Part shown: in pieces, positions 22,090 to 29,519 of the stretch
Layout of the letters: every line of letters begins with the position of its first letter
Numbering within the stretch: position 1 is the stretch's first letter
Source: DASUPK01 sp963831605
GTDB lineage: Bacteria; Actinomycetota; Thermoleophilia; Solirubrobacterales; 70-9
Length of the DNA: 64,000 nt
Direction: 5' to 3'
Assembly: GCA_963831605.1 (NCBI GenBank)
Contig: CAWHQR010000005.1
Coordinates: forward strand, 186,001-250,000
The notes under the pieces: model-generated
What the model saw: the letters and a program-made list of their open reading frames with translations, nothing else
The model's database searches: none
What the model was told of the DNA's origin: nothing
Made by a program: the position numbers and the translations under genes

Positions 22090-22915
22090 GCCTTGACCTC
22101 CAACGCGCGAAGAGATTGATGGCGAACAGCACACCGATGGCGATCACGAGGAGCAGGACCGACACTGCGGCTGCCCCCGAGTAGTCGCTGGTCTGAACCC
22201 GCCCGTAGATGTAGACGGACGCGGCCTCGGTCTTGAAGGGGACGTTCCCGGTCAGCAGGACCAGCGAGCCGAACTCGCCGATCGCGCGGGCGAAGGCGAG
22301 GGCGCAGCCGGCGATGATCGCCGGCGTCAGGTTGGGAAGCAGGATGCTGCGGAAGATCCGGTGGTTCGGCGCCCCGAGCGAAGCGGCGGCCTCCTCCATC
22401 TCCTGATCGACCTCCATCAGGACGGGCTGCACCGCGCGGATCACGAACGGAAGCGTCACGAAGAGCAGGGCCATGACCACGGCCACTCGGGTGTAGGCGG
22501 CATGGATCCCGATCGGGGAGTTGGGCCCGTAGAGGGACAGGAGGACGAGGCTCGCGACGACCGTCGGCAGAGCGAACGGCAAATCGATGATCGAGTTGAC
22601 GAGCCGCTTGCCGCGAAATTCGTCACGCACGAGCACCCAGGCAATCAGCGTCCCCATCACCGCGTTGATCGCGACGACGATCAGCGAGGAGATCACGGTC
22701 AGCTTGATGGCCGCCACCGCCTCCTTGTCGGTGATCGCGTCGAAGAAGTGGCCGAGCCCATCGCTGAAGCCCCGGCTGAAGACGGCGGCCAGCGGCAGCA
22801 GCACGATCACGCTGATCCAGAGGATCGCCGCGCCGCGGATGAGCACCGCACCGCCGAGAGTGGGACGGAATCCCACCCTCGGCGGTCGTGCTACAGCGGT
22901 GTCAACTGATGCCAT
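22076..22915 (-). CDS. cysT: Sulfate ABC transporter permease subunit CysT
   Basis: 279-residue permease, partner of CysW. First span at about 25-47 (LIRGAAILWISVIVLLPLAAVF), then five more, with the EAA loop EEAAASLGAPNHRIFRSILLPNL at about 180-202. Order binding protein-CysT-CysW-CysA is the usual one. It starts at ATG, 22 nt downstream of the binding-protein gene. Confidence 0.93.
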   Translation of the reverse strand: MASVDTAVARPPRVGFRPTLGGAVLIRGAAILWISVIVLLPLAAVFSRGFSDGLGHFFDAITDKEAVAAIKLTVISSLIVVAINAVMGTLIAWVLVRDEFRGKRLVNSIIDLPFALPTVVASLVLLSLYGPNSPIGIHAAYTRVAVVMALLFVTLPFVIRAVQPVLMEVDQEMEEAAASLGAPNHRIFRSILLPNLTPAIIAGCALAFARAIGEFGSLVLLTGNVPFKTEAASVYIYGRVQTSDYSGAAAVSVLLLVIAIGVLFAINLFARWRSRHERA

Positions 22916-22937
22916 TGCGGCAGTCCGTTCCCAGCGG

Positions 22938-23954
22938 CTAGCTCGTCGGGTTGCCGAGGTCCTTCTCGGCCTGGATCACCCAGCCGTTGTCGCCGAAGAA
23001 CGGATCGGCGACCTTGTCCCAGCCACCGAACTTGTCGATGGTGAACAGGCCCGACGGCGTCGGGAACTTGCTCGCGTTCTTCTCGGCCACGGACTTGACG
23101 ACCGGGCGGTAGCCCGCATCGGCGAAGTCCTGCTGGCCCTGGTCCGTGTACAGGAAGTCCACGAACTTCTGGGCCTCGGACGGCGCGTCCTTGGTGACCG
23201 CGATCGGGTTCTCGATCAGGATCGTGCTGTCAGGCGTGACGTACTCGAGATCGATGCCGTCCTTCTTCGCCTGGATGGCGTCGTTCTCATAGCCGACGAG
23301 CACGTCGCCCTTCCCGCTGGAGAACGTGTTCAGCGAGTCACGGGCACTCGAATCCTGAACGGACGTGTTGGCCAGGACCTGCTTGACGAAGTCCTGCGCC
23401 TGCGCAGGGGTCTTGCCCTCAGCGATCTGCGACCCGTAGATGGCCATGATGTTCCAGCGGGCTCCGCCGGAGGTGGCCGGGTTCGGGTCGATCACTTCGA
23501 CGTCCGAACGGGCGAGGTCGTCGAAGCTGGTGATGTGCTTCGGGTTGCCCGGGCGGACCATCAGGGTCACGACCGAGTTGGTGACGATCCCCTTGTACTG
23601 GTTCTGGTCCCAGTCGGCCGAGACGATCCCAGCGTCGACCAGGCGCTGCATGTCGGGCTGGAGCGAGAACATGACGACATCTGCCGGCTGGCCGGATTCG
23701 ACCGCGCGGCTCTGGTCGCCCGACGCTCCGAACGAGTTGGAGAAGTCCACGCCCTTGCCGTCGGAGGTGTTCTTGAAGCCGGGCTCGAGGCTCTGCTCGT
23801 AGACCTGCTGCGGAGTCGAGTAGGCAACCAGGTTGAGCGAGCTGCCGCTCGAGCCGCACGCGGCGACGCCCACGGTCGCTCCGAGAGCGACGGCGGCGAT
23901 CCCGAGCCGCGCGATGAGGCGCCCCGGCTGGCGCTTCTTCTTTGCCTGTGTCAT
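22938..23954 (-). CDS. Sulfate-binding lipoprotein of the ABC transporter
   Basis: Extracytoplasmic sulfate receptor, 338 residues from the chosen ATG. A lipoprotein signal peptide ends in the lipobox VAAC-GSSG, so it is anchored by lipidated Cys on the outer face of the membrane. Family motifs are LVAYSTPQQVYE, GASGDQSRAVESGQPADVV, VIDPNPATSGGARWN and LVGYENDA. In-frame alternatives are ATG 23978 and GTG 24005; 23954 is preferred because it gives a compact basic n-region (MTQAKKKRQ) and AAAGG lies upstream. It is the first gene of the operon. Confidence 0.88.
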   Translation of the reverse strand: MTQAKKKRQPGRLIARLGIAAVALGATVGVAACGSSGSSLNLVAYSTPQQVYEQSLEPGFKNTSDGKGVDFSNSFGASGDQSRAVESGQPADVVMFSLQPDMQRLVDAGIVSADWDQNQYKGIVTNSVVTLMVRPGNPKHITSFDDLARSDVEVIDPNPATSGGARWNIMAIYGSQIAEGKTPAQAQDFVKQVLANTSVQDSSARDSLNTFSSGKGDVLVGYENDAIQAKKDGIDLEYVTPDSTILIENPIAVTKDAPSEAQKFVDFLYTDQGQQDFADAGYRPVVKSVAEKNASKFPTPSGLFTIDKFGGWDKVADPFFGDNGWVIQAEKDLGNPTS

Positions 23955-24005
23955 GGAGGCTTTGTGACCTTTCTTCATTGAGTTCGTTGGTAAGAGGGCG
24001 GGCAC

Positions 24006-24128
24006 GGTAGCAGAGTTCTTGACTTTGTGGATCGAAAACCACTTAATTCCCCACCTGATTGGGGGAAATGCCAGAAAGCCGGTGGAAAAACGCGACTTTG
24101 ATGTGATCGGAGGGCCGCTCGTGCGCGG
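24006..24128 (-). promoter_or_regulatory. Upstream region of the sulfate transporter operon with a GGAATT-containing dyad
   Basis: This gap must hold the operon promoter. On the minus strand GGGGAATTAAGTGG occurs at about 24041-24054; GGAATT is also the core of the CymR binding motif known in Firmicutes. Adjacent short inverted repeats are CCCC...GGGG (24050-24066) and GTGG...CCAC (24026-24042). No convincing -35/-10 pair was found. Use by the nearby Rrf2 regulator is a hypothesis. Confidence 0.3.
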
Positions 24129-25154
24129 CTAGAAGAGCTTGGTCTGGACGACCTCGGGCTCGGCCCTGGCCTCCGCCCGCCTGTTGCGCTGTGCCTCCAA
24201 CCGCGCCCGCCGGCTGTAGCGCGGGTCGTAGGACAGGTTGGGGGCGCGAACGAGGGAACCGATCCGTTTCCGCTCGGCGCTCGGCGCGTAGGCGCGATCC
24301 TGGTAGAGGTCCTCGTACTTCGGCACCAGGTCCGGGCGGGCCGCAGAGAGCCAGGACATGAAGACCTCCTTGACTCCGGGCCGCAGGTGGAGGGCGATCC
24401 CGTTGACGAAGGTGGCGCCCGCCTCCTCCGCGATCGAGACGATCTCCTCGACCAGTTCCGGCGAGTCGTTGATGCCCGGCATCAGCGGAGCGATCAGCAC
24501 GCCGGAGGGGATCCCGGCCTCGTTGAACTTCGCGACCGCCTCGAGCCGCTTGCGCGGGTGCGGCGTATGCGGCTCGGTCTGGCGCCAGATCTTCTCGTCG
24601 AGGGTCGGAACCGAGAAGTTGACGGAGACGTCGGCGACCTCGGCAAGCTCGAGGTAGAGGTCAAGGTCGCGGGTGACGAGCGAAGACTTCGTGAGGATCG
24701 AGGTCGGCGTCTCAGTCTCACGCAGAGCCTCAATCATCGGCGGCATCAGCTCGTAGCGCCCTTCGGCCCACTGGTACGGATCGGTGTTGGTCCCGAAGGC
24801 GACCAGCTCGCGCTTCCAGCTCGGCTTGTTGAGCTCGGCGCGCAGCAGCTCGGGCACGTTGACCTTGACGACTATCTCCCGTTCGAAGTCGCGGCCGGCG
24901 TCCATATCCAGATATGTATGGGTGTTGCGGGCGAAGCAGTAGACACAGGCATGCGTGCAGCCTCTGAATGCGTTGACCGTCCAGTCGAACGGGAGGTAGT
25001 CGCCGGGCACCTTGTTGAGCGCAGACTTGGCCCGGACCTCATGGAAGTTGATGCCGAGCGCCTCGGGAGCGTCGAAGGTCCGCACCCGCTCGACGTCCAG
25101 GCCCGGCAGGCTTCGTCCCTTCTCTCTGTCGATCTTCTGTGAGTCCCAGCGCAT
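24129..25154 (-). CDS. Rv2578c-type radical SAM protein (SPL-like)
   Basis: 341-residue radical SAM enzyme. The cluster motif is CTHACVYC (Cx3Cx2C, about residues 66-73), embedded in the family context FDWTVNAFRGCTHACVYCFAR; downstream are FGTNTDPYQWAE, TKSSLVTRD, VNFSVPTLDEKIWR and LMPGINDSPE. The family resembles spore photoproduct lyase and is annotated as Rv2578c-like; substrate unknown, DNA repair often suspected. ATG 25154 directly follows a CGAAC-N4-GTTCG LexA-type operator, with GAACAT as a possible overlapping -10, so SOS control is strongly suggested. The C-terminus is basic and ends in KLF. Confidence 0.88.
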   Translation of the reverse strand: MRWDSQKIDREKGRSLPGLDVERVRTFDAPEALGINFHEVRAKSALNKVPGDYLPFDWTVNAFRGCTHACVYCFARNTHTYLDMDAGRDFEREIVVKVNVPELLRAELNKPSWKRELVAFGTNTDPYQWAEGRYELMPPMIEALRETETPTSILTKSSLVTRDLDLYLELAEVADVSVNFSVPTLDEKIWRQTEPHTPHPRKRLEAVAKFNEAGIPSGVLIAPLMPGINDSPELVEEIVSIAEEAGATFVNGIALHLRPGVKEVFMSWLSAARPDLVPKYEDLYQDRAYAPSAERKRIGSLVRAPNLSYDPRYSRRARLEAQRNRRAEARAEPEVVQTKLF

Positions 25155-25168
25155 CGAACGTATGTTCG
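25155..25168. promoter_or_regulatory. LexA/SOS box (CGAAC-GTAT-GTTCG)
   Basis: A perfect 5+5 inverted repeat with a 4-nt centre matches the Gram-positive/actinobacterial SOS consensus CGAAC-RNRY-GTTCG on both strands. It touches the start codon of the radical SAM gene and lies 78 nt upstream of the plus-strand gene at 25246, so it could repress either or both. Confidence 0.8.
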
Positions 25169-25245
25169 CATATCAGTCGGCTCGTTCAAAGGCACAACGA
25201 CGGGGGAGACCGGTTTGTGAGCAGGCTCAGTCAGACTTCGGGGCC

Positions 25246-25842
25246 GTGGCCGACGACCAGCCGAAACTCCACCCCGCCGAGCATCGCGCCTATCGAGAGC
25301 TCTACGCCTCGGCGCGCCACCTCACCCATCGCTGGGCACGGGTCGGGACTCTGCTGGAGGACACCCCGATCGGCGAGAAGCTCCAACGCGGCGCGGCCGA
25401 GGCGAAACAGCTGCTCGAGGAGCTGGCGCCCCGCACCGAGGCTTACGGCCTCTACGGCACCCCGATGGCCCAGAACGTGGGCGCCAGGCTCGCCGACCTG
25501 CGGACGGGGATCGCGGACCGCGGAGCCGACACCGGCATGGTGGCCCGATTCTCAGTCCTCGATGGCGAGCACCTGACGACGCTGCTCCGGCAGCTCGCCG
25601 AGCTTGCAGGCGCCCGCGAGGATCGCGACATGGCCGGGTTCTGCGAGGACTGGGCCGTGCGCTTCGAGCCGCACCTGGAGGCCGTTCGCCAGGCGGCGGT
25701 CGAGCTCGGAAACGACCCCGATCGCACCGCCGCGCCGGTTGCCGACACCGCCCTCAACAGGGCCGCCCATGGGGTGGGCTGGACGTTTGGCGCGTTCGGC
25801 GAGGGCGTAGACCAGATCGCCGGCCGACTCCGTCGCCGCTAG
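25246..25842 (+). CDS. Uncharacterised helical protein
   Basis: 198 residues from GTG, almost entirely predicted alpha-helical with no signal peptide, membrane span or cysteine. It is rich in Ala, Arg, Glu and Leu (AEHRAYRELYASARHLTHRWARVGTLL, AEAKQLLEELAPR) and ends in a basic tail. I do not recognise a family. The start is taken at GTG 25246 (CAGACT lies 8 nt upstream as a possible leaderless -10); the longer frame back to 25012 overlaps the radical SAM gene. Its 3' end shares CTAG with the convergent thiSG gene. The divergent LexA box upstream may also control it. Confidence 0.7.
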   Translation: MADDQPKLHPAEHRAYRELYASARHLTHRWARVGTLLEDTPIGEKLQRGAAEAKQLLEELAPRTEAYGLYGTPMAQNVGARLADLRTGIADRGADTGMVARFSVLDGEHLTTLLRQLAELAGAREDRDMAGFCEDWAVRFEPHLEAVRQAAVELGNDPDRTAAPVADTALNRAAHGVGWTFGAFGEGVDQIAGRLRRR

Positions 25843-26813
25843 CCGAGGTCCGGGGTCCCCTCGAGCGGAGTCGACGCCTCGGCGTGCAATTGACGCGGAA
25901 TCCGGCCCGCCTGACGGGCCGCCCAACCCGCCTCCACCGCTGAGCGCATCGCGGCGGCCATCCCGGCCGGGTCCTCCGCCCGCGAGACCGAACTGGCGAG
26001 GAGCACTCCGTCGCAGCCGAGCTCCATCGCCAGCGCGGCATCCGATGCCGTGCCGATCCCCGCGTCCAGGATCACCGGCACACCGGCGCGCTCGGCGATG
26101 ATCCGCACGTTGTAGGGGTTGCGGATCCCCATTCCGGAGCCGATCGGGGAGCCCAGCGGCATGACCGCCGCGCACCCCGCCTCCTCGAGCCGCCGAGCCA
26201 GAATCGGATCGTCGTTCGTGTACGGCAGAACGGTGAAGCCGTCGTCGACCAGCTGCTCGGCGGCATCGAGCAGCTCCACCGAGTCCGGGAGGAGGGTGCG
26301 GTCGTCGCCGATCACCTCGAGCTTCACCCAGTCGGTCTCGAACGCCTCCCGGGCGAGCTTCGCGGTCCGGACGGCGTCGCGAGCCGTGAAGCAGCCAGCC
26401 GTATTTGGCAGGGCGAACAGGCCGAGGCGGCGGATCACGTCGAGGACGGAACCCTGCGCCGCCGGATCCACCCGCCGGAGAGCGACGGTGACGATCTCCG
26501 TACCGGATGCGATCAGGGCCTCCTCCATCTGCTCGAGCGAGCGGAAGCCGCCGGTGCCGACGATCAGGCGCGATCCCCAGGTCCGGCCTCCGAGCTCGAA
26601 GCCCTCACTGGCGCCACCCTGGATCGCGGCGAGAACCTCGATCTTCTGACCCTCACTCAGATCCGTTGCCTCCCACTCGCTTCGCGGAACCACGTCTCCG
26701 TCCAGTGCGACGGCGACCCCACGCTCGGTCGGCGCACCCGAGGCCTCGATCGCGGTGGCGACGGTTGCGTCATCCGGCAGCGATACCGCCTCCCCGTTGA
26801 GCTCGACATTCAT
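25839..26813 (-). CDS. thiSG: ThiS-ThiG fusion: sulfur carrier protein plus thiazole synthase
   Basis: 324 residues combining two thiamin enzymes. Residues 1-67 are a beta-grasp ThiS ending in the expected diglycine (AAIQGG, Gly66-Gly67), followed without a stop by thiazole synthase ThiG (about 72-318) with LIVGTGGF, the NTAGCFTARDAVRTA loop, the Schiff-base lysine Lys164 in WVKLEVIGDD, and phosphate-binding GSPIGSGMGI and LLASSVSRA. ThiG makes thiazole phosphate from DXP, dehydroglycine/iminoglycine and ThiS thiocarboxylate. Because the diglycine is internal, normal thiocarboxylation would need cleavage or another mechanism. The start overlaps thiO by ATGA; both are under the TPP riboswitch. 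Confidence 0.93.
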   Translation of the reverse strand: MNVELNGEAVSLPDDATVATAIEASGAPTERGVAVALDGDVVPRSEWEATDLSEGQKIEVLAAIQGGASEGFELGGRTWGSRLIVGTGGFRSLEQMEEALIASGTEIVTVALRRVDPAAQGSVLDVIRRLGLFALPNTAGCFTARDAVRTAKLAREAFETDWVKLEVIGDDRTLLPDSVELLDAAEQLVDDGFTVLPYTNDDPILARRLEEAGCAAVMPLGSPIGSGMGIRNPYNVRIIAERAGVPVILDAGIGTASDAALAMELGCDGVLLASSVSRAEDPAGMAAAMRSAVEAGWAARQAGRIPRQLHAEASTPLEGTPDLG

Positions 26814-27982
26814 GCGACCTTCACCGCCGTGTCATGCGGAGTGCCTGCGAACCGGCGGGGCGAGAACGGGGCGAGGTCGATCGGCGGGTCGTCGCCGGCG
26901 AGCAGAGCAGCGACGCAGTCCGCGGTCAGCGGTGCCTGCAGGACTCCGTTGCGGAAGTGGCCCGTGGCGATCAGCAACCCGTCCGTAGCGCTCTTTCCGA
27001 TCAGAGGCGCGTTGTCCGGGCTGCCGGGGCGGAGGCCTGCGGTGGTCTCCGCGAGCTCCAGCTCGGCGATCTCGGGAAGCAGCCGATAGGCCTCCCGCAG
27101 CAGCTCGTGAACCCCTCCGGCCGTCACCGTGGTGTCGAATCCTCGCTCCTCCACCGTCGCCCCGATGATCAACCGCCCGTCGGCGCGTGGGACCGTGTAG
27201 ACGCGGTCCCCGGCGACGATTCGCTCGCTGACCGGCTCCTTCGCCGATCCGCGCAGCGTGAGGATCTGCCCTTTCACCGGGCGAACCGGTGGCCTGGACT
27301 CGGGCGGGACCCAGTCGAGCCGGCCCGACCAGCAACCGGCGCTGAGCACCACTGCGGCAGCGGCGAAGACCTCTCCATCAGCCGTGACAAGACGCCAGGC
27401 GCTCTCACCGCGCTCGGCGGACACCACTCGCGCGCCGGGGTGAACGGCCACGCGGGCGCGACCGAGGGCCGCCAGCAGTGCAGCGACCACCCGGCGCGGA
27501 TCGACGCTCGCCTCGCCGGGGACGTGGACGCCGCCGCGAATCCCGGTCGCCAGCCCGGGCTCAAGCTTCCTGCACCCGCCGCCGGCCAACCACTCGCAGT
27601 CAAGGCCGAGGTCGCGCTGGAGCTGATGACGGCGCCTGAGGCTCTCGGCCTCGTCCCCGTCGAGCGCCACGTGCACCGCCCCGCAGCCGGCGAACCCAAC
27701 GCCGAGCTCGGAGGCGCCCTCCAGCTCCTCGGCGAAACCCGGCCAGCGGCGCAGCGACTCGATATTGAGCGAGAGCAGATCGTCCTCTCCCCACGACGCC
27801 TCGCCCGCCGGCGCGAGCATCCCCGCCGCCGCTCCGGTCGCCCCCGCCGCCGGCCGCTCCGCCTCGAGCACGCAGACATGGGCGCCCCGCCCCGCGGCGC
27901 GCCACGCCGAGGCAAGGCCGATCACGCCGCCGCCGACGAAGATCGCATCGAACTTCTTGTTTTTTTCCTCTGTCATCGCCAT
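26810..27982 (-). CDS. thiO: Glycine oxidase ThiO
   Basis: FAD-dependent oxidase that converts glycine to iminoglycine for thiazole synthesis in aerobes. About 390 residues. The N-terminal FAD motif is FDAIFVGGGVIGLASAWRAA followed by the GATGAAAGMLAP loop; the C-terminal signature is TAGLRPGSPDNAPLIG and ATGHFRNGVLQAPLTA. The start is uncertain: ATG 27982 is chosen, ATG 27976 is two codons later, and TTG 28006 would lie inside the riboswitch. The short distance from aptamer to start suggests translational control by TPP. Confidence 0.9.
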   Translation of the reverse strand: MAMTEEKNKKFDAIFVGGGVIGLASAWRAAGRGAHVCVLEAERPAAGATGAAAGMLAPAGEASWGEDDLLSLNIESLRRWPGFAEELEGASELGVGFAGCGAVHVALDGDEAESLRRRHQLQRDLGLDCEWLAGGGCRKLEPGLATGIRGGVHVPGEASVDPRRVVAALLAALGRARVAVHPGARVVSAERGESAWRLVTADGEVFAAAAVVLSAGCWSGRLDWVPPESRPPVRPVKGQILTLRGSAKEPVSERIVAGDRVYTVPRADGRLIIGATVEERGFDTTVTAGGVHELLREAYRLLPEIAELELAETTAGLRPGSPDNAPLIGKSATDGLLIATGHFRNGVLQAPLTADCVAALLAGDDPPIDLAPFSPRRFAGTPHDTAVKVA

Positions 27983-28004
27983 CTGGTGATGGCCGAGGCG
28001 CTCC

Positions 28005-28092
28005 AACCTCCCTGCGCCGGCATTACCCGGATCAGGTTCGGACGGTCGGCGGCGCTTCAGCCGCCCTCTCAGCCCTTCGGTGGGCTCCCGTT
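28005..28092 (-). ncRNA. TPP riboswitch (THI element)
   Basis: The minus strand carries the conserved TPP aptamer landmarks in order: GGGAGCCC, GGGCTGAGAG, a GC-rich variable P3 arm, GAACCTGATCCGGGTAATGCCGGCGCAGGGAGG, and closing P1 pairs AAC/GTT. It precedes thiO-thiSG. The aptamer 3' side ends about 22 nt before the start codon, with purine-rich GGGAGG inside it, and there is no terminator, so ligand probably blocks translation initiation. Confidence 0.95.
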
Positions 28093-28100
28093 ACCCCTTC

Positions 28101-28129
28101 ATCGTAGATGCGAGGGGGCTCCGAGGCAA
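28101..28129 (-). promoter_or_regulatory. Promoter of the TPP riboswitch-thiO-thiSG transcript
   Basis: On the minus strand TTGCCT (28124-28129) and TACGAT (28101-28106) are separated by exactly 17 nt. Transcription would start near 28094, just before the aptamer. This is the clearest -35/-10 pair seen in the window. Confidence 0.6.
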
Positions 28130-28179
28130 AGCCGAGGAGCCACCCGTCCAGTGAGGGGCTTGATCTACGCTCCCCTGAA

Positions 28180-28878
28180 GTGACCGACGGCCCGATTCAT
28201 CTCGCACCTCCCGAGGCGATCGGAGCGTTGCGGCGGCAGCGGCTCCAGTGGGCGAGGCTGTACTTCGTTTGTGACGCCCGGCCTCATGGAGACGAGCCCG
28301 AGCTTCTCCTGAACGCGGCGATGAGCGGCGGCGCCGGACTGATCGAGCTCCGCGACCGGGAGCAGCCCCGATACGCCATCGAGCGCTCCGGACATACCTA
28401 CCGGAGGCTCGCCAACACCTACGGGGCGCTGTTCATCGTCAACGACGACCCCCACCTCGCGCTCGAGCTCGGCGCGGACGGGGTCCACGTCGGCCAGGAC
28501 GATATGTCGCCGGCGGAGGCGCGGAAGATCATGGGTCCGGCGGCGATCATCGGCCTCTCGACCCACAGCCGAGAGCAGATCGAGGCCGCAGCGAGTCAGC
28601 CCGTCGACTACATCAGCGTGGGCCCCATTTGGGAGACCCCGACCAAGGAGGGGCGACCCGCCACCGGCCTGGAGCTGATCCGCATTGCGGCCGAGATCGC
28701 CGAGCGGCCCTGGTTCGCGATCGGCGGGATCGACTCTCAGAACGTGGGGGAGGTGGTCGCGGCGGGTGCTGAACGCGTCTGCGTCGTCAGGGCCATCCGC
28801 GACGGAGCAAATCCGCGAGCCGTGGCCACGGCACTGTTCGACGCCGTGGATCCGGCGGCGAGGGCCAAGCGGAGCTGA
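28180..28878 (+). CDS. thiE: Thiamine-phosphate synthase
   Basis: Couples HMP-pyrophosphate and thiazole phosphate into thiamin phosphate. 232 residues, TIM-barrel. Visible are LYFVCDAR, GAGLIELRDRE, FIVNDDPHLALELGADGVHVGQDDM (diphosphate site), IIGLSTHSREQ, YISVGPIWETPTKEG and AIGGIDSQNVGEVVAAGAERVCVVRAI. GTG 28180 is chosen; the frame runs upstream into the riboswitch region. TACGCT (28166-28171) lies 8 nt before the GTG. It is divergent from thiO, and the THI element does not cover it. Confidence 0.92.
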   Translation: MTDGPIHLAPPEAIGALRRQRLQWARLYFVCDARPHGDEPELLLNAAMSGGAGLIELRDREQPRYAIERSGHTYRRLANTYGALFIVNDDPHLALELGADGVHVGQDDMSPAEARKIMGPAAIIGLSTHSREQIEAAASQPVDYISVGPIWETPTKEGRPATGLELIRIAAEIAERPWFAIGGIDSQNVGEVVAAGAERVCVVRAIRDGANPRAVATALFDAVDPAARAKRS

Positions 28879-29474
28879 TGGCCGGAGCCCGGGACAGAAG
28901 GCGGGCCGAGCGGCAGAAGCGCAAACGGCGCTCGACCGAGCGCATGAGCAGCCCGGTTGAGACGCCGGACCAGGTGAGCGAGGAAACGGCGGCCCCGAAC
29001 GGCGCGCCGACCGAGACCTTCCAGGAGAAGATGGCGCGGCGCTACGAGGAGCGCAACGACGAGGCCCGCGCGAAGCTCGAGCCACTCGAGGAGGGCGAGC
29101 GCCCGACCGCGGTCACGGTGGGGGCGATCGCCTCGGCGGTGCTGGCGGTCATCTTCACCGTCTCGGCCGGCCTGGCGATCGCGGGCGTCGACGCCGGCGG
29201 CCGGCACATCAAGCCGCTGCCGATCATCTTTTTCGGCATCGTCCTCTGGGCGATGACGGTCGGGATGTGGCGCGCCCGCTACTGGGCGGTGCTCGGCTTC
29301 CAGACCGTGCTGCTGCTGGTGATGCTGGCCAGTGCGTTCGGACTGGTGGTCGTCAGCTCCGTGTTTCAGGCCGTCGGCACGACGCTTCTGCTCGCCGGCT
29401 CGGGCACGCTCTTCTACTTCATGATCCGCTCCATGGCGAGGATCCAGATGCCCTCCCCGCCTGGGGACATCTAG
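28878..29474 (+). CDS. Four-span membrane protein of unknown function
   Basis: 198 residues. The first 75 are hydrophilic and strongly charged (Arg/Lys-rich start, then Glu-rich), followed by four hydrophobic segments at about 78-104, 113-132, 137-160 and 163-183. I recognise no catalytic motif. Its ATG overlaps the thiE TGA by one base (TGATG), so it is translated with thiE; whether it transports a thiamin precursor or is simply a passenger is unknown. Confidence 0.75.
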   Translation: MAGARDRRRAERQKRKRRSTERMSSPVETPDQVSEETAAPNGAPTETFQEKMARRYEERNDEARAKLEPLEEGERPTAVTVGAIASAVLAVIFTVSAGLAIAGVDAGGRHIKPLPIIFFGIVLWAMTVGMWRARYWAVLGFQTVLLLVMLASAFGLVVVSSVFQAVGTTLLLAGSGTLFYFMIRSMARIQMPSPPGDI

Positions 29475-29504
29475 TTCCCCGAGGGCCCGAAACCCCTGCT
29501 CCTA

Positions 29505-29510
29505 TAGAGT
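29505..29510 (+). promoter_or_regulatory. Putative -10 element (TAGAGT) of lpd
   Basis: TAGAGT (within TATAGAGT) lies 9 nt before the lpd ATG at 29520, and no Shine-Dalgarno is present. Confidence 0.45.
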
Positions 29511-29519
29511 CGAACGGGT

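Noticed and set aside
22587..23981. 464-codon plus-strand frame opposite the sulfate transporter genes
   Set aside because: It is antisense to the sulfate-binding protein and cysT; no recognisable domain.
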